Source: Chryseobacterium sp. MA9
Lineage (GTDB): Bacteria; Bacteroidota; Bacteroidia; Flavobacteriales; Weeksellaceae
Length of the DNA stretch: 64,000 nucleotides
NCBI RefSeq assembly: GCF_024399315.1
Contig: NZ_CP075170.1
Coordinates: 434,001-498,000 of the forward strand
Direction: 5' to 3'
Under the pieces are notes generated by a model. That model ran no database searches. It was given only the letters and a program-made list of their open reading frames with translations, and was not told the origin of the DNA. This document shows, piece by piece, positions 18,045-26,846 of the stretch. The translations under genes were made by a program, and so were the position numbers. How positions within the stretch are numbered: position 1 is the first letter of the stretch; each line of letters begins with the position of its first letter.

Positions 18045-18146
18045 GTGGTGAATAGTGAATCCGCTTCGCTGTGAATTTTGAATATAGACAAAAATTATTG
18101 ACTACTGGCTGCGCAGCAAATTGACCATTGATAAAAACCTAACCCC

Positions 18147-18773
18147 TCAATACCTCATCAAAATCTCCATCAGTACTAGAATAGAGACCAGTTTTTTAGA
18201 CGACTGATATTCAGGATTCAGTTGTTCGCGGATTTCCCCCAAAGCTTTGCTTAATTTATTACTTACCGTCTTATTGCTTATTCCTAATGCTTCTGCGGTT
18301 TCATTAACGGACATATTTTTCCGGATTCTCATATCATATACCTGTTGCTCCGTTGAAGGAAGCTGGGCAACCACTTCATCAATCATTAATAATAAACTAT
18401 TGATTTCATTTTCTTCAAGGATCTCAAAATAATCTGTATCTGATATCTCAAATTCATTAGGGATGTCAAACTCATCAATACTCAGCGTGGGAGGGGCTTT
18501 TCTATAATTGTTATAAAAGTCAAGGATACGGTAATGAAGATGGCGGAGAAGGTAGCCTTTTGCACTTTCGGAGTCGTCAGTTTGTATCGTATCTGTATTC
18601 TCAAGGATCTTTATCCATAGGTTCTGAAGGATTTCCTCCGCGATTTCTTTATCCCGGGTCCGTACAAAAACAAAGCTATATAGACTATCCCAGTAACGGT
18701 CATACAGCAGCATAAATGCAGGGCGGTCGCCTGATTTTATTTTCTTTAATAATGTATAGTCTGTTGGGCTCAT
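18147..18773 (-). CDS. ECF sigma-70 family RNA polymerase sigma factor
   Basis: A 208-residue sigma factor. Region 2 includes FMLLYDRYWDSLYSFVF and EIAEEILQNLWIKI. Region 4 has LPSTEQQVYDMRIRKNMSVN and NETAEALGISNKTVSNKL, the HTH for the -35 element. The C-terminus carries a hydrophobic extension (LVSILVLMEILMRY). It is divergent from a FecR-type anti-sigma gene, the usual partner of Bacteroidota ECF factors that control TonB-receptor operons. A candidate -7 box lies at 18783-18790. Confidence 0.9.
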   Translation of the reverse strand: MSPTDYTLLKKIKSGDRPAFMLLYDRYWDSLYSFVFVRTRDKEIAEEILQNLWIKILENTDTIQTDDSESAKGYLLRHLHYRILDFYNNYRKAPPTLSIDEFDIPNEFEISDTDYFEILEENEINSLLLMIDEVVAQLPSTEQQVYDMRIRKNMSVNETAEALGISNKTVSNKLSKALGEIREQLNPEYQSSKKLVSILVLMEILMRY

Positions 18774-18782
18774 ATTGTGTTA

Positions 18783-18790
18783 CAAAATTA
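18783..18790 (-). promoter_or_regulatory. -7 box (TAATTTTG) for the ECF sigma gene
   Basis: On the minus strand TAATTTTG fits TAnnTTTG and lies 10 bases before the start codon at 18773, which implies a nearly leaderless transcript. No clear TTG was found at -33. Confidence 0.35.
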
Positions 18791-19002
18791 CCTAAAGGAA
18801 AATTAACTTTTTGTGAACTTTGGGTAGGATAAGATTAAATATTTCTAAAAAAAGAGGGTTAAATAGGATGTTAATGTTTAGTAAATGTGAAAAACAACGA
18901 AAATTATTAACAATTTGGCTGTAATGTGAATATAACGTTAATAATGCCCTGGGGAAGTTTTTCATTTTCACTGTCTTATAGATAGAAGTATCTGTGAATA
19001 CT

Positions 19003-19971
19003 ATGAAAGACTTTATGAAAAAACATTTAACATATAAAAATATTGAAGCCTTTGTTTTCAGACTTTGGGAACGGGAAGTTTCTGATGACTCAATTTCTGA
19101 AAAGGAAAATGAACTTTTAACACAATGGAGAATCCAGACTGAAAAAGATCTGGATGCTGTTCATAGAAAAGAATCCAGAGAAAGAGTGTTATCCGGACTG
19201 GAACATTATTTTCCTCAAACAGATATTATTTCTATACATTCTGTAAAAAGACTTAAAACAAATCTATATAAAATTGCAGCGGTTATTATTCTGCTTTTGT
19301 CGTTGGGAGGTATTTTCACTTATACAATGTTCATTAAGCCTGATGTTTATCTTGCAAAATCAGAAAACCGTATTGTTCATCTTGAAGACGGATCTGTAGT
19401 TACTCTTTTACCAGGTGCTGAACTTACTGTTGAAAAATCATTTCCTGCCTCTACCAGGGTTGTGGATTTAAAAGGAGATGCCATTTTTTCCGTGGCTAAA
19501 TCAAAAATACATCCTTTTGTAGTACGTGCTGACGGTTTCAGTACTAAAGTATTAGGAACGGTATTTAAGATCTCACAGTCCGGAAAGAAAAAAGCGGTTG
19601 ATCTTTATGAAGGAAAGGTGGCTGTATCTTCTCCCGGAGTTCCGGTTTCTTTCCTTAAGCCTAATCAGAAATGGACAAATTTCGGAATTGCACATACTAC
19701 AGCGATCATTTCAATAAGTCCGGTGAAAAATGCGGCCAGGAAAATTTCTGCAATACTGTCTTTAAGCTTTAATGATGTTCCTTTAAAAGAAGTGGTAGCT
19801 GTTCTTGAGAGTAATTATAACACAAAAGTATTATATCCTAAAGATGCTGAAGACAAGAAGATCACTGCTGACTTTACCGGAGGAACAGTCGGAGAAAATA
19901 TTGAATCACTGGCTTTCATCCTGGGGTTGGAAGTACAGAAAAAAGAAAACACCTATATCCTAAAGAAATAA
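19003..19971 (+). CDS. FecR-family anti-sigma factor
   Basis: A 322-residue inner-membrane regulator. The cytoplasmic N-terminus has WEREVSDDSISEKENELLTQ. One membrane helix lies near 88-108 (AAVIILLLSLGGIFTY). The periplasmic FecR domain contains SENRIVHLEDGSVVTLLPGA and DGFSTKVLGTVFKIS, and the C-terminal DUF4974 domain begins SFNDVPLKEVVAVLE. It would hold the ECF sigma factor inactive until a signal arrives from the STN domain of the TonB receptor encoded 49 bases downstream. A GTG at 18994 and an ATG at 19015 are alternative starts. Confidence 0.88.
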   Translation: MKDFMKKHLTYKNIEAFVFRLWEREVSDDSISEKENELLTQWRIQTEKDLDAVHRKESRERVLSGLEHYFPQTDIISIHSVKRLKTNLYKIAAVIILLLSLGGIFTYTMFIKPDVYLAKSENRIVHLEDGSVVTLLPGAELTVEKSFPASTRVVDLKGDAIFSVAKSKIHPFVVRADGFSTKVLGTVFKISQSGKKKAVDLYEGKVAVSSPGVPVSFLKPNQKWTNFGIAHTTAIISISPVKNAARKISAILSLSFNDVPLKEVVAVLESNYNTKVLYPKDAEDKKITADFTGGTVGENIESLAFILGLEVQKKENTYILKK

Positions 19972-20020
19972 AACATTACACAAAAAATTAAATAATCATA
20001 ATCAAGAGAACACTTTAAGT

Positions 20021-23000
20021 ATGAAAAGTTTGAAATGTGGGATTACCATAGCAGCCTTATTTTTTACTGTAGCTGTAGAAGCACAGGAGCTGGTTCAGAA
20101 AGTAACATTTTCTGTACCTGCCAACAGACCGTTGATTGAAGTTTTGGAGGAATTTGCCGGAAAAACGGGGATGAGACTGGCTTATTCCAAGGTAGATATT
20201 AAAGAGCTGAAGGTAAAAGGAGTGAAATGTGAAAATACATCCGTTAATGACTGTCTGAAAGATATTACCAATGGACTTCCCGTTGTGTACCGTCTGCTTG
20301 GTGATCTTATTTCTATAAAATATGAAAGTTCTAATATCTCTGTACCGGGAAACGGACGTATTTCCGGTAAAATAGTGGACGAGGTAGGAAATCCTATTGC
20401 CGGAGCAGAAATTAATATTGCCCAGAAAACTGTAGTAACAGATAATAACGGAGATTTTACAGTAGATCTTCCCTCAGGAACTTATAATCTAACGATAAAA
20501 GCTCCAAAATACAATACGCTGAGAGTTGAAAAATTATCTGTAATCAATAAAGAAACCAACTCCGTATCATTTGCCCTGAATAAAGCTTCTGATAAAATTA
20601 CAGATATTAAAGAAGTTGTGATTACGGCAGCGCGTAAAGCAGATACTCAGGCAGGACTTCTTGCTCAACAGAAAAAAGCGGCACAGATGAGTGACGGTAT
20701 TTCAGCAGAACAGATTTCTAAAACACCGGACAGCGATGTAGGAGGAACTCTGAAAAGAGTAACGGGAATTACCACTATTGATAATAAATATGTAGTCGTA
20801 CGGTCTATGGGCGAACGCTGGAATACCGCAGCCATGGACGGAATTAATCTCCCAAGTACGGAGGCATATAATCAGAATTTCTCATTTGATATCATTCCTA
20901 CTGCCATGGTGGAGAGTGTAGTGGTGAGTAAATCTGCAACACCTGATATGAATGCCAGCTTTGCAGGAGGCTATGTGGAAGTGAGAACCAAAGATATTCC
21001 CAATGAAAATTTTACAACCGTAACAATGGGAACTTCCTATAACGATCAGTCAGCATTTAAAGAGTTCCTGACACGTAAGCGGGGAAAGTATGATTATTTC
21101 GGATATGATGACGGGACAAGGGATTTTCCCAAAGGACTTGAAGCGGTAAACTGGACGGATCCGAAATTTTTTGAACAGTCCAAACAATTTACCAATGACA
21201 ATTTCAGCACCTATAAAACCAGAGGTGACATGGGATCCAATATACAGCTGGCATTAGGAAGAACATATGCGCTTAAAAACAATAATAAATGGGGATTTGC
21301 CGGAGCATTTGTTATCAGAAATGAACAGAATAAACTGGATATAGACCATACGGGAAGAGGAAACTGGCTGGATACTACAGGAATGCCGGATGCAAACGGG
21401 CAGATTCCGTTTTACAACTTCAAAAACAGCGGGGCTTCCTACAACTATAATTCCACGTTGGCAGGGATGCTTAATTTCGGCCTGCAGTTGGGTAAAAACA
21501 GAATTTCATTCCGGAATTCCTACACCCATATTTTTGATAATACTTTGACAAGGGTAACCGGATGGAATGAATACTCAACCGGGAGCGGAATGGCTGCCAA
21601 TGCAGAATTAGCCTATAATTATTTTTATAACGGAATTATACCCAATAATGACCCGGCTCAGATCAAAACCTTAGATAAACCTTATACTGATAATACCAAC
21701 TATCCAATTTTTCAGACCCTTTTACAAAATAAAATTGAAGGAAATCATAAAATAGGAAACACAGAAATCAGCTGGTTTGGGGCCCGTACAGGAGTTTCTT
21801 CCGATACCAAAGATTATACACAGTATATTACCCGGTATGACTTTATTGGAAATGAAATCTTAACCTTTCATAAGATCTACAATTCCGGAGCAGATTTTTA
21901 CAGAGGATATATTGAAAACAAAGAAACAGATTACAACTATGGCGCTTCTGTGAAATGGGATATGGATGCAGGAAGTTTTAAGAACACTATTAAAACCGGA
22001 TATGCCGGAGCTATAAAAAACAATACCAATCAACAGCAGAAGTTTTTCCTTCGTGTTGATGAAAACCGGGACGTTCCGAATAGCGAGAAGAACTATTTGA
22101 CGATGTATGGTTCACTTGCTGACTGGTTTAATGGTTCCCATTATGTTCCGGGTGGTATTGGTTGGGAAACCAAGGCATTGTACAAAAATGACAAGTATGA
22201 AGGAGAAGTCAATCAGCATGCTGTGTATGTTATGTTTGACAACCGTTGGAAGAATAAATTGAGACTTGTCTGGGGGCTGCGTGCAGAATATTTTAAATAC
22301 GACATGATTTCCCAGCAGCTGGATGCTTCTGACTCCAAATACATCACGAGAACAGCTATAGATGATAAACCATGGCAGTGGATGCCTTCTGTGAATTTTA
22401 CGTACAGCCCTACCAATAAGATCAACCTGAGGCTTGCCTACAACAAATCTGTAATACGTCCTCAGTTCAATGAAAGAACAGGACTTCCATATTTTGATCC
22501 CATTGCCAATGGGTTAATTTACAATACGGAATTGAGTTCATCAGTGATTAATAATTATGATTTTAAGTTTGAATGGTTTCCGGGATTGGGAGAGATATTT
22601 TCTGCAGGACTGTATTATAAAAATATTGACAGACCTATCGAACGTGAAGGTCATATTTCCAGTGAAGGAAACCTTTTCCTGTATAATGGGAATTCAAAAA
22701 ATGCAAAGCTTTTGGGAGTTGAGGCAGAAGTAAGAAAGAATCTTGGTTTTATTGCTGACGGAACTTTTCTGGAAAAACTTTTCATAAGCGGAAACTTTAC
22801 TTATAACCATACGAAAGTAGTTGCCTTTAAAGACCTGTACAAAACAGGTGATAATGATGAAACCTATGAAGTGAAACGCCCGCTTTACGGCCAGACACCC
22901 TATGCTTATAACCTTGGATTGACCTATGATGGAGACCGTTTAGGACTTAGTTTTTTGTATAACGCGAAGGGAGACCAGTACATCACAGTAGGATACGCTT

Positions 23001-23311
23001 ATAAAGGTGAAGAAATCCAACGTCCTTATGCAGTGGCAGATGCTCAGATCTCCTATAAATTTCTACGTAATAAAAACTTTGAAGTGAAATTTAATGTAAG
23101 AAACCTCTTCAACAGGGTAAAGGAATATTATAACAACTTCAATTCTTATCTGGCTGCAAAAGATGGAGGAGGAAGTAATGTGGGAACAGAAAGGGAAGGC
23201 TGGGAACTTCTTCCGGGAGCAACAGACAGGTATGATAAAAATATTGACAAGATTATGTTTCGGGCTTACAGCGGAAGAATGTTCAGCCTAAGCGTGAATT
23301 ATACTTTTTAA
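20021..23311 (+). CDS. TonB-dependent transducer receptor with STN domain
   Basis: A 1096-residue outer-membrane receptor. After the signal peptide (MKSLKCGITIAALFFTVAVE) comes an STN signalling domain at about 35-105, which marks a transducer able to contact FecR. Next are a carboxypeptidase-like regulatory domain at 118-190 (GRISGKIVDEVGNPIAGAEI), the plug (about 205-320, with VGGTLKRVTGI) and a 22-strand-type barrel ending FSLSVNYTF. The ligand is not evident from the sequence; FecR/ECF pairing is common for siderophore, glycan or peptide import. Genes downstream on the same strand probably encode surface partners. Confidence 0.9.
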   Translation: MKSLKCGITIAALFFTVAVEAQELVQKVTFSVPANRPLIEVLEEFAGKTGMRLAYSKVDIKELKVKGVKCENTSVNDCLKDITNGLPVVYRLLGDLISIKYESSNISVPGNGRISGKIVDEVGNPIAGAEINIAQKTVVTDNNGDFTVDLPSGTYNLTIKAPKYNTLRVEKLSVINKETNSVSFALNKASDKITDIKEVVITAARKADTQAGLLAQQKKAAQMSDGISAEQISKTPDSDVGGTLKRVTGITTIDNKYVVVRSMGERWNTAAMDGINLPSTEAYNQNFSFDIIPTAMVESVVVSKSATPDMNASFAGGYVEVRTKDIPNENFTTVTMGTSYNDQSAFKEFLTRKRGKYDYFGYDDGTRDFPKGLEAVNWTDPKFFEQSKQFTNDNFSTYKTRGDMGSNIQLALGRTYALKNNNKWGFAGAFVIRNEQNKLDIDHTGRGNWLDTTGMPDANGQIPFYNFKNSGASYNYNSTLAGMLNFGLQLGKNRISFRNSYTHIFDNTLTRVTGWNEYSTGSGMAANAELAYNYFYNGIIPNNDPAQIKTLDKPYTDNTNYPIFQTLLQNKIEGNHKIGNTEISWFGARTGVSSDTKDYTQYITRYDFIGNEILTFHKIYNSGADFYRGYIENKETDYNYGASVKWDMDAGSFKNTIKTGYAGAIKNNTNQQQKFFLRVDENRDVPNSEKNYLTMYGSLADWFNGSHYVPGGIGWETKALYKNDKYEGEVNQHAVYVMFDNRWKNKLRLVWGLRAEYFKYDMISQQLDASDSKYITRTAIDDKPWQWMPSVNFTYSPTNKINLRLAYNKSVIRPQFNERTGLPYFDPIANGLIYNTELSSSVINNYDFKFEWFPGLGEIFSAGLYYKNIDRPIEREGHISSEGNLFLYNGNSKNAKLLGVEAEVRKNLGFIADGTFLEKLFISGNFTYNHTKVVAFKDLYKTGDNDETYEVKRPLYGQTPYAYNLGLTYDGDRLGLSFLYNAKGDQYITVGYAYKGEEIQRPYAVADAQISYKFLRNKNFEVKFNVRNLFNRVKEYYNNFNSYLAAKDGGGSNVGTEREGWELLPGATDRYDKNIDKIMFRAYSGRMFSLSVNYTF

Positions 23312-23365
23312 AAAATAAATGCACCAAACACCATAATTATAAAAAAGAGCTCAAGATAGCATCGT

Positions 23366-23528
23366 ACAGGTTTCGGTAACCTGATCAAAAACTGGAAAAA
23401 TACTGATGATGCGCACAGCAGTACCGGTTCAGAAAAAAACCGAGCGTTAATGGCTTTTCCCGGGTATTAACGGTTTCTATGGGAACTTCCCCAATGCAGC
23501 TCCTCCTGCAGTGACGGATGAATTCTAA
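23366..23528 (+). pseudogene. Decayed coding remnant with one frameshift, family unknown
   Basis: Between the TonB receptor and the next lipoprotein, one frame reads FGNLIKNWKNTDDAHSSTG then SEKNRALMAFPG. After a shift near 23460 another frame reads INGFYGNFPNAAPPAVTDEF and stops at 23526. The composition looks protein-like and the two parts abut, which suggests the 3' end of an inactivated gene. A 6-bp hairpin, CAGGTT/AACCTG, lies at its 5' edge (23367-23383). No start codon or family is recognised. Confidence 0.35.
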
Positions 23529-23625
23529 AAACCAAATCGAAGGAATAGAGAGGCAGATATTCCTGAATATTAAAAAACTGATCTGGTATAAAATAACACG
23601 ACCGGATTTATTAAAAATTATAACA

Positions 23626-24918
23626 ATGAAAAGACTAACTCTAATTGCAGTGGCAGCATTATCTCTTACAGCTTGTCAAAACGATCAACTGGCGGATTCA
23701 TCATCTCCATTCGAAATGAAATCTACTTCTGCTGAGTACCTTACAGCTTCGGCTCTTCCGGTAACCAGCGTAAGTGGTGCTATTACTTCAAATACTACAT
23801 GGAGCGGTGTAGTTGAATTAGATGGAGTTGTAACGGTAAAAAATGGTGCTACACTAACAATCCAACCGGGTACATTCATTAAAGCTAAGCCAAACACAAG
23901 CAATACTGCTACAGGAGTTTTGGTAATTGCTAAAACAGGAAAAATTAACGCAGCAGGTACTGAAGCGCAGCCAATCATCTTCACAAGCTACAAATTGCTG
24001 GATGGAAATGAAGATACAACTGCTGCTCCTGGTGATTTTGGAGGAGTTATCATATTAGGAGATGCTCCTACCAACACTCCGTTCACAAAAACAATTGAAG
24101 GACTATCTGGTCCGGATTTCTATTACGGTGGTACTAATGCTTCTCACAACGGTGGAACATTGAAGTATGTGCGTATTGAGTTTGCAGGATTCGATCTTTT
24201 AGCTCCGAATTCAGGAAACGAAATCAATGGTCTTACTTTAGGTGGAGTAGGAAACGGAACTACTTTGGATCATATTCAGGTATCTTTCGGGAAAGATGAC
24301 TCTTTTGAATTCTTCGGTGGTACTGTAAACGCTTCAAACCTTGTTTCTTTCGCTGCGGATGATGATAACTTCGATTTCGATAACGGATATACAGGAACTA
24401 TTACTTGTGCTCTTGCTTTGGCAGATTACAACTCTACACACAGTCTTAGCGGATCAAGCCCGGATTCTAACGGTATCGAGCTTGATAACAACGCAGACGG
24501 TTCTTCTACATCATTGTTAACTCATCCGGTTATCAACAACCTTACTATCGTTGGTTCTAAGAACTCTACTAAAGGTGCTTTGTATGAAAACGGAATCCAC
24601 ATCAGAAGACACGGAAGATTAACATTAAATAACGCTGTAGTTACAGGATACCCTGTGGGAATCAAAGTAGAAGGTACAGGTTCTGAACTTTCTTCAGCTT
24701 CAGCATACAACACTATCCAGATTCACGGATTTACTACTTCAGTTACGGGTACAGGAACAGCAGGAATACCTGCAGCTAACCTACAGACAGGAACTCCTGC
24801 AGCTCTATGGGGTATGAGTCAGCCTTTCTTCAACGAAGGTGGTTGGAATGTATCTCCAAGAAACTGTGGAAACTTCCAGGGACTTTGGACAAAATACAAT
24901 TTCTCAATTGTAGAATAA
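23626..24918 (+). CDS. Lipoprotein with beta-helix-like repeats
   Basis: A 430-residue protein with lipobox LSLTAC (Cys17). The body alternates short strands and turns (WSGVVELDGVVTVKNGATLT, GTLKYVRIEFAGFD, GTTLDHIQVSFG) in a pattern typical of right-handed beta-helix proteins. Some genomes mislabel relatives of this type as multidrug transporters; nothing here suggests a transporter. The upstream in-frame stretch from 23518 lacks signal features, so the start at 23626 is used. Placed after the STN receptor, it may be a surface-exposed substrate-binding or partner lipoprotein (inference). Confidence 0.8.
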   Translation: MKRLTLIAVAALSLTACQNDQLADSSSPFEMKSTSAEYLTASALPVTSVSGAITSNTTWSGVVELDGVVTVKNGATLTIQPGTFIKAKPNTSNTATGVLVIAKTGKINAAGTEAQPIIFTSYKLLDGNEDTTAAPGDFGGVIILGDAPTNTPFTKTIEGLSGPDFYYGGTNASHNGGTLKYVRIEFAGFDLLAPNSGNEINGLTLGGVGNGTTLDHIQVSFGKDDSFEFFGGTVNASNLVSFAADDDNFDFDNGYTGTITCALALADYNSTHSLSGSSPDSNGIELDNNADGSSTSLLTHPVINNLTIVGSKNSTKGALYENGIHIRRHGRLTLNNAVVTGYPVGIKVEGTGSELSSASAYNTIQIHGFTTSVTGTGTAGIPAANLQTGTPAALWGMSQPFFNEGGWNVSPRNCGNFQGLWTKYNFSIVE

Positions 24919-24930
24919 TAAAAACTTTAA

Positions 24931-24967
24931 AAAAGCAGGGAACAGCACATGCTGATTCCTTGCTTTT
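24931..24967 (+). terminator. Long hairpin, terminator candidate
   Basis: AAAAGCAGGGAA (24931-24942) pairs with TTCCTTGCTTTT (24956-24967) with one G-T wobble, and an inner CAGC/GCTG pairing extends it. It lies right after the beta-helix lipoprotein gene. The T-run is short, so read-through to the next gene is possible. Confidence 0.5.
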
Positions 24968-24994
24968 ACTTCAAAAACCTTAATATTCAGCATT

Positions 24995-25918
24995 ATGAAA
25001 AAAATAATTTTATCATCTGTTCTGTTTTTATCTCACCTGGCTGCAGCACAGTCTCTGGTATGGGGAAATTCTTTTGATACTCCTGCTGACCTTCAGGGAT
25101 GGACTTTCCATGATTTGAACAACAATGGCAACGGATGGGTACAGGGACAGAACATCTATCACAACGGAACATCCTTAGTGTATGGAACTGCCGGCGTTCT
25201 TCGTCACTCTATAAGTTTGGTTCCAAGTGGAAGTGCTACAGGGTTTGGGACAGAAAGTGACTGGATTATTTCTCCTCAGATTGATCTTACAAATACTGCA
25301 GGAACTGTTACTTTGGCCGCCTATATCGGGAGACAGAGATCTACTCATACTATTGTTGCCAGAGAGCTTTTTATCTATGTAAGCACACCGCAGAAAGAAG
25401 TTCCTGAGTTATCAGACTTCCAGGCAATGACTGTAGATGCAAGTGGAAATGATGTTCAGAGTATTTATAGAATACAGGTAGGTGATTCAGCCAATCCTTT
25501 TCCGGCTGATCTTACGCAGTTTGTAGAGTCTCTTGTAGATCTTTCTGCTTTTGCAGGGAAGAAAATCTATATAGGAATGTGGTCAAACAGAAAAACAAGC
25601 GGAAATAATGTCCAGAATATCAATATTGATGAAATGGGAATCTACGCTACTTCATTTTTGGGAACTAAGGATGTAAAAAGAAACAAAATTGTAACACAAA
25701 TAGCAGAAAATCCGGTAAAAGAATCTTTACAGCTGCAGCTTAACCCGGCATTGAAAGAAAATATGACGGTGGTAACCATTTATAACGCAGCAGGACAAAA
25801 AGTACTTACCGCTCAGTATTCCAAAGCGATTAATACAGCAGGGCTTACATCTGGAGCTTATATAGCAGAAATCACAGATGGAAAGACTACGGAAAGGTTG
25901 AAGTTTATTAAAAAATAA
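24995..25918 (+). CDS. Secreted T9SS cargo protein, choice-of-anchor J type
   Basis: A 307-residue protein. The signal peptide is MKKIILSSVLFLSHLAAA. The central domain (SFDTPADLQGWTFHDLNNNG, SDWIISPQIDL, INIDEMGIYA) is the jelly-roll found in cleaved adhesin or choice-of-anchor J proteins. The last 75 residues are a T9SS type A sorting domain (NPVKESLQLQLNP to TTERLKFIKK). It is expected to be secreted or attached to the cell surface. It belongs to the row of exported proteins that follows the STN receptor. Confidence 0.85.
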   Translation: MKKIILSSVLFLSHLAAAQSLVWGNSFDTPADLQGWTFHDLNNNGNGWVQGQNIYHNGTSLVYGTAGVLRHSISLVPSGSATGFGTESDWIISPQIDLTNTAGTVTLAAYIGRQRSTHTIVARELFIYVSTPQKEVPELSDFQAMTVDASGNDVQSIYRIQVGDSANPFPADLTQFVESLVDLSAFAGKKIYIGMWSNRKTSGNNVQNINIDEMGIYATSFLGTKDVKRNKIVTQIAENPVKESLQLQLNPALKENMTVVTIYNAAGQKVLTAQYSKAINTAGLTSGAYIAEITDGKTTERLKFIKK

Positions 25919-26032
25919 TCCTTCTTCCTTAGAAACTGATTCTAGAAACACCATGAATTTTTAATATAAAAGAATGGATAGTATTTGATAAAGGCTATCC
26001 AGAACATATCCAACTAGTTTTTTTATAATTAT

Positions 26033-26068
26033 ATATTGCCCTGCTCTTGGGTAGGGCAATATTTTTTA
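26033..26068 (+). terminator. Rho-independent terminator
   Basis: ATATTGCCCT (26033-26042) and AGGGCAATAT (26053-26062) form a perfect 10-bp stem followed by a T-run to 26068. It separates the T9SS cargo gene from the lipoprotein/S41 pair. Confidence 0.75.
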
Positions 26069-26096
26069 AGTTTTACAATGAAATAATTGAAGAAAG

Positions 26097-26840
26097 ATGA
26101 ATAGAATCTTCGCATTACTACTATTATTTACTGCACTGCTTTCATGCACAGACAGTAACACGATGGAGTTGTATGATAAAGTACAGAAACCCGGAGAGGT
26201 TAATGTCAAAGGATTTTCCAAGCCTGATATCCTTCAGCTGAGATTCAACGGAGCTCCCGTATCCATTGATGGAAAAACGTCCTATACCAATAAAATAGAA
26301 ACCCAGCTTCAGTTTGTCCTGGATCAGGGAGAAACCAACAAGCTGTCTGTATATAATAATGAAACAGGAACTGAAATTGCAAAATACAATATTACTTATG
26401 ACAATATAAATGATTATAAAAACTTATACTTTTTCAATCTTCCGGGGATTTATCTGCAGACTTATGCTGTAAAACCTCAGGTTAATCTTGGGAAAGTAGG
26501 GTTTGAATTTATTTTCCCCAACCTGGGCGAACTTTCAGGGACTTCACTGGAAAATGTAAAAGGTGTTCTGAAAAGAGAAAATGGAGTAGTTCTGGCAGAA
26601 TTTGACAATATCGGGAAAGACAACTTTACCGCAGTGAAAATCTATAGTTTTTTCAGTTCTACAGCTCCAATATATCTGGAATTGTATAAACCGGGAACTA
26701 CAGAACCTTATGCCGGATCTAAAATGATTCAAGTGAAATTGAAACAGCATACGGGTGCAAACATGATCGTTCTTCAGGAAAAAATGGAAAATGGGGAATG
26801 GGTTGTAAAAGGAGATATTGATGTAGCAGAATATCTGTAA
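26097..26840 (+). CDS. Hypothetical lipoprotein
   Basis: A 247-residue protein with lipobox ALLSC (Cys17: MNRIFALLLLFTALLSC). The mature part is beta-rich with Ig-like spacing (DILQLRFNGAPVSIDGK, LSVYNNETGTEIAKYNI). I recognise no family. The S41 protease start lies six bases after its stop codon, so the two form an operon and may work as a protease-partner pair at the outer membrane (inference). Confidence 0.75.
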   Translation: MNRIFALLLLFTALLSCTDSNTMELYDKVQKPGEVNVKGFSKPDILQLRFNGAPVSIDGKTSYTNKIETQLQFVLDQGETNKLSVYNNETGTEIAKYNITYDNINDYKNLYFFNLPGIYLQTYAVKPQVNLGKVGFEFIFPNLGELSGTSLENVKGVLKRENGVVLAEFDNIGKDNFTAVKIYSFFSSTAPIYLELYKPGTTEPYAGSKMIQVKLKQHTGANMIVLQEKMENGEWVVKGDIDVAEYL

Positions 26841-26846
26841 TTGTAT

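Noticed and set aside
18045..18146. Repeat-like text with GCTTCGC and GGCTGCGCAGC after the HAD gene
   Set aside because: Small imperfect palindromes without a repeat array or clear terminator; noted but not called.
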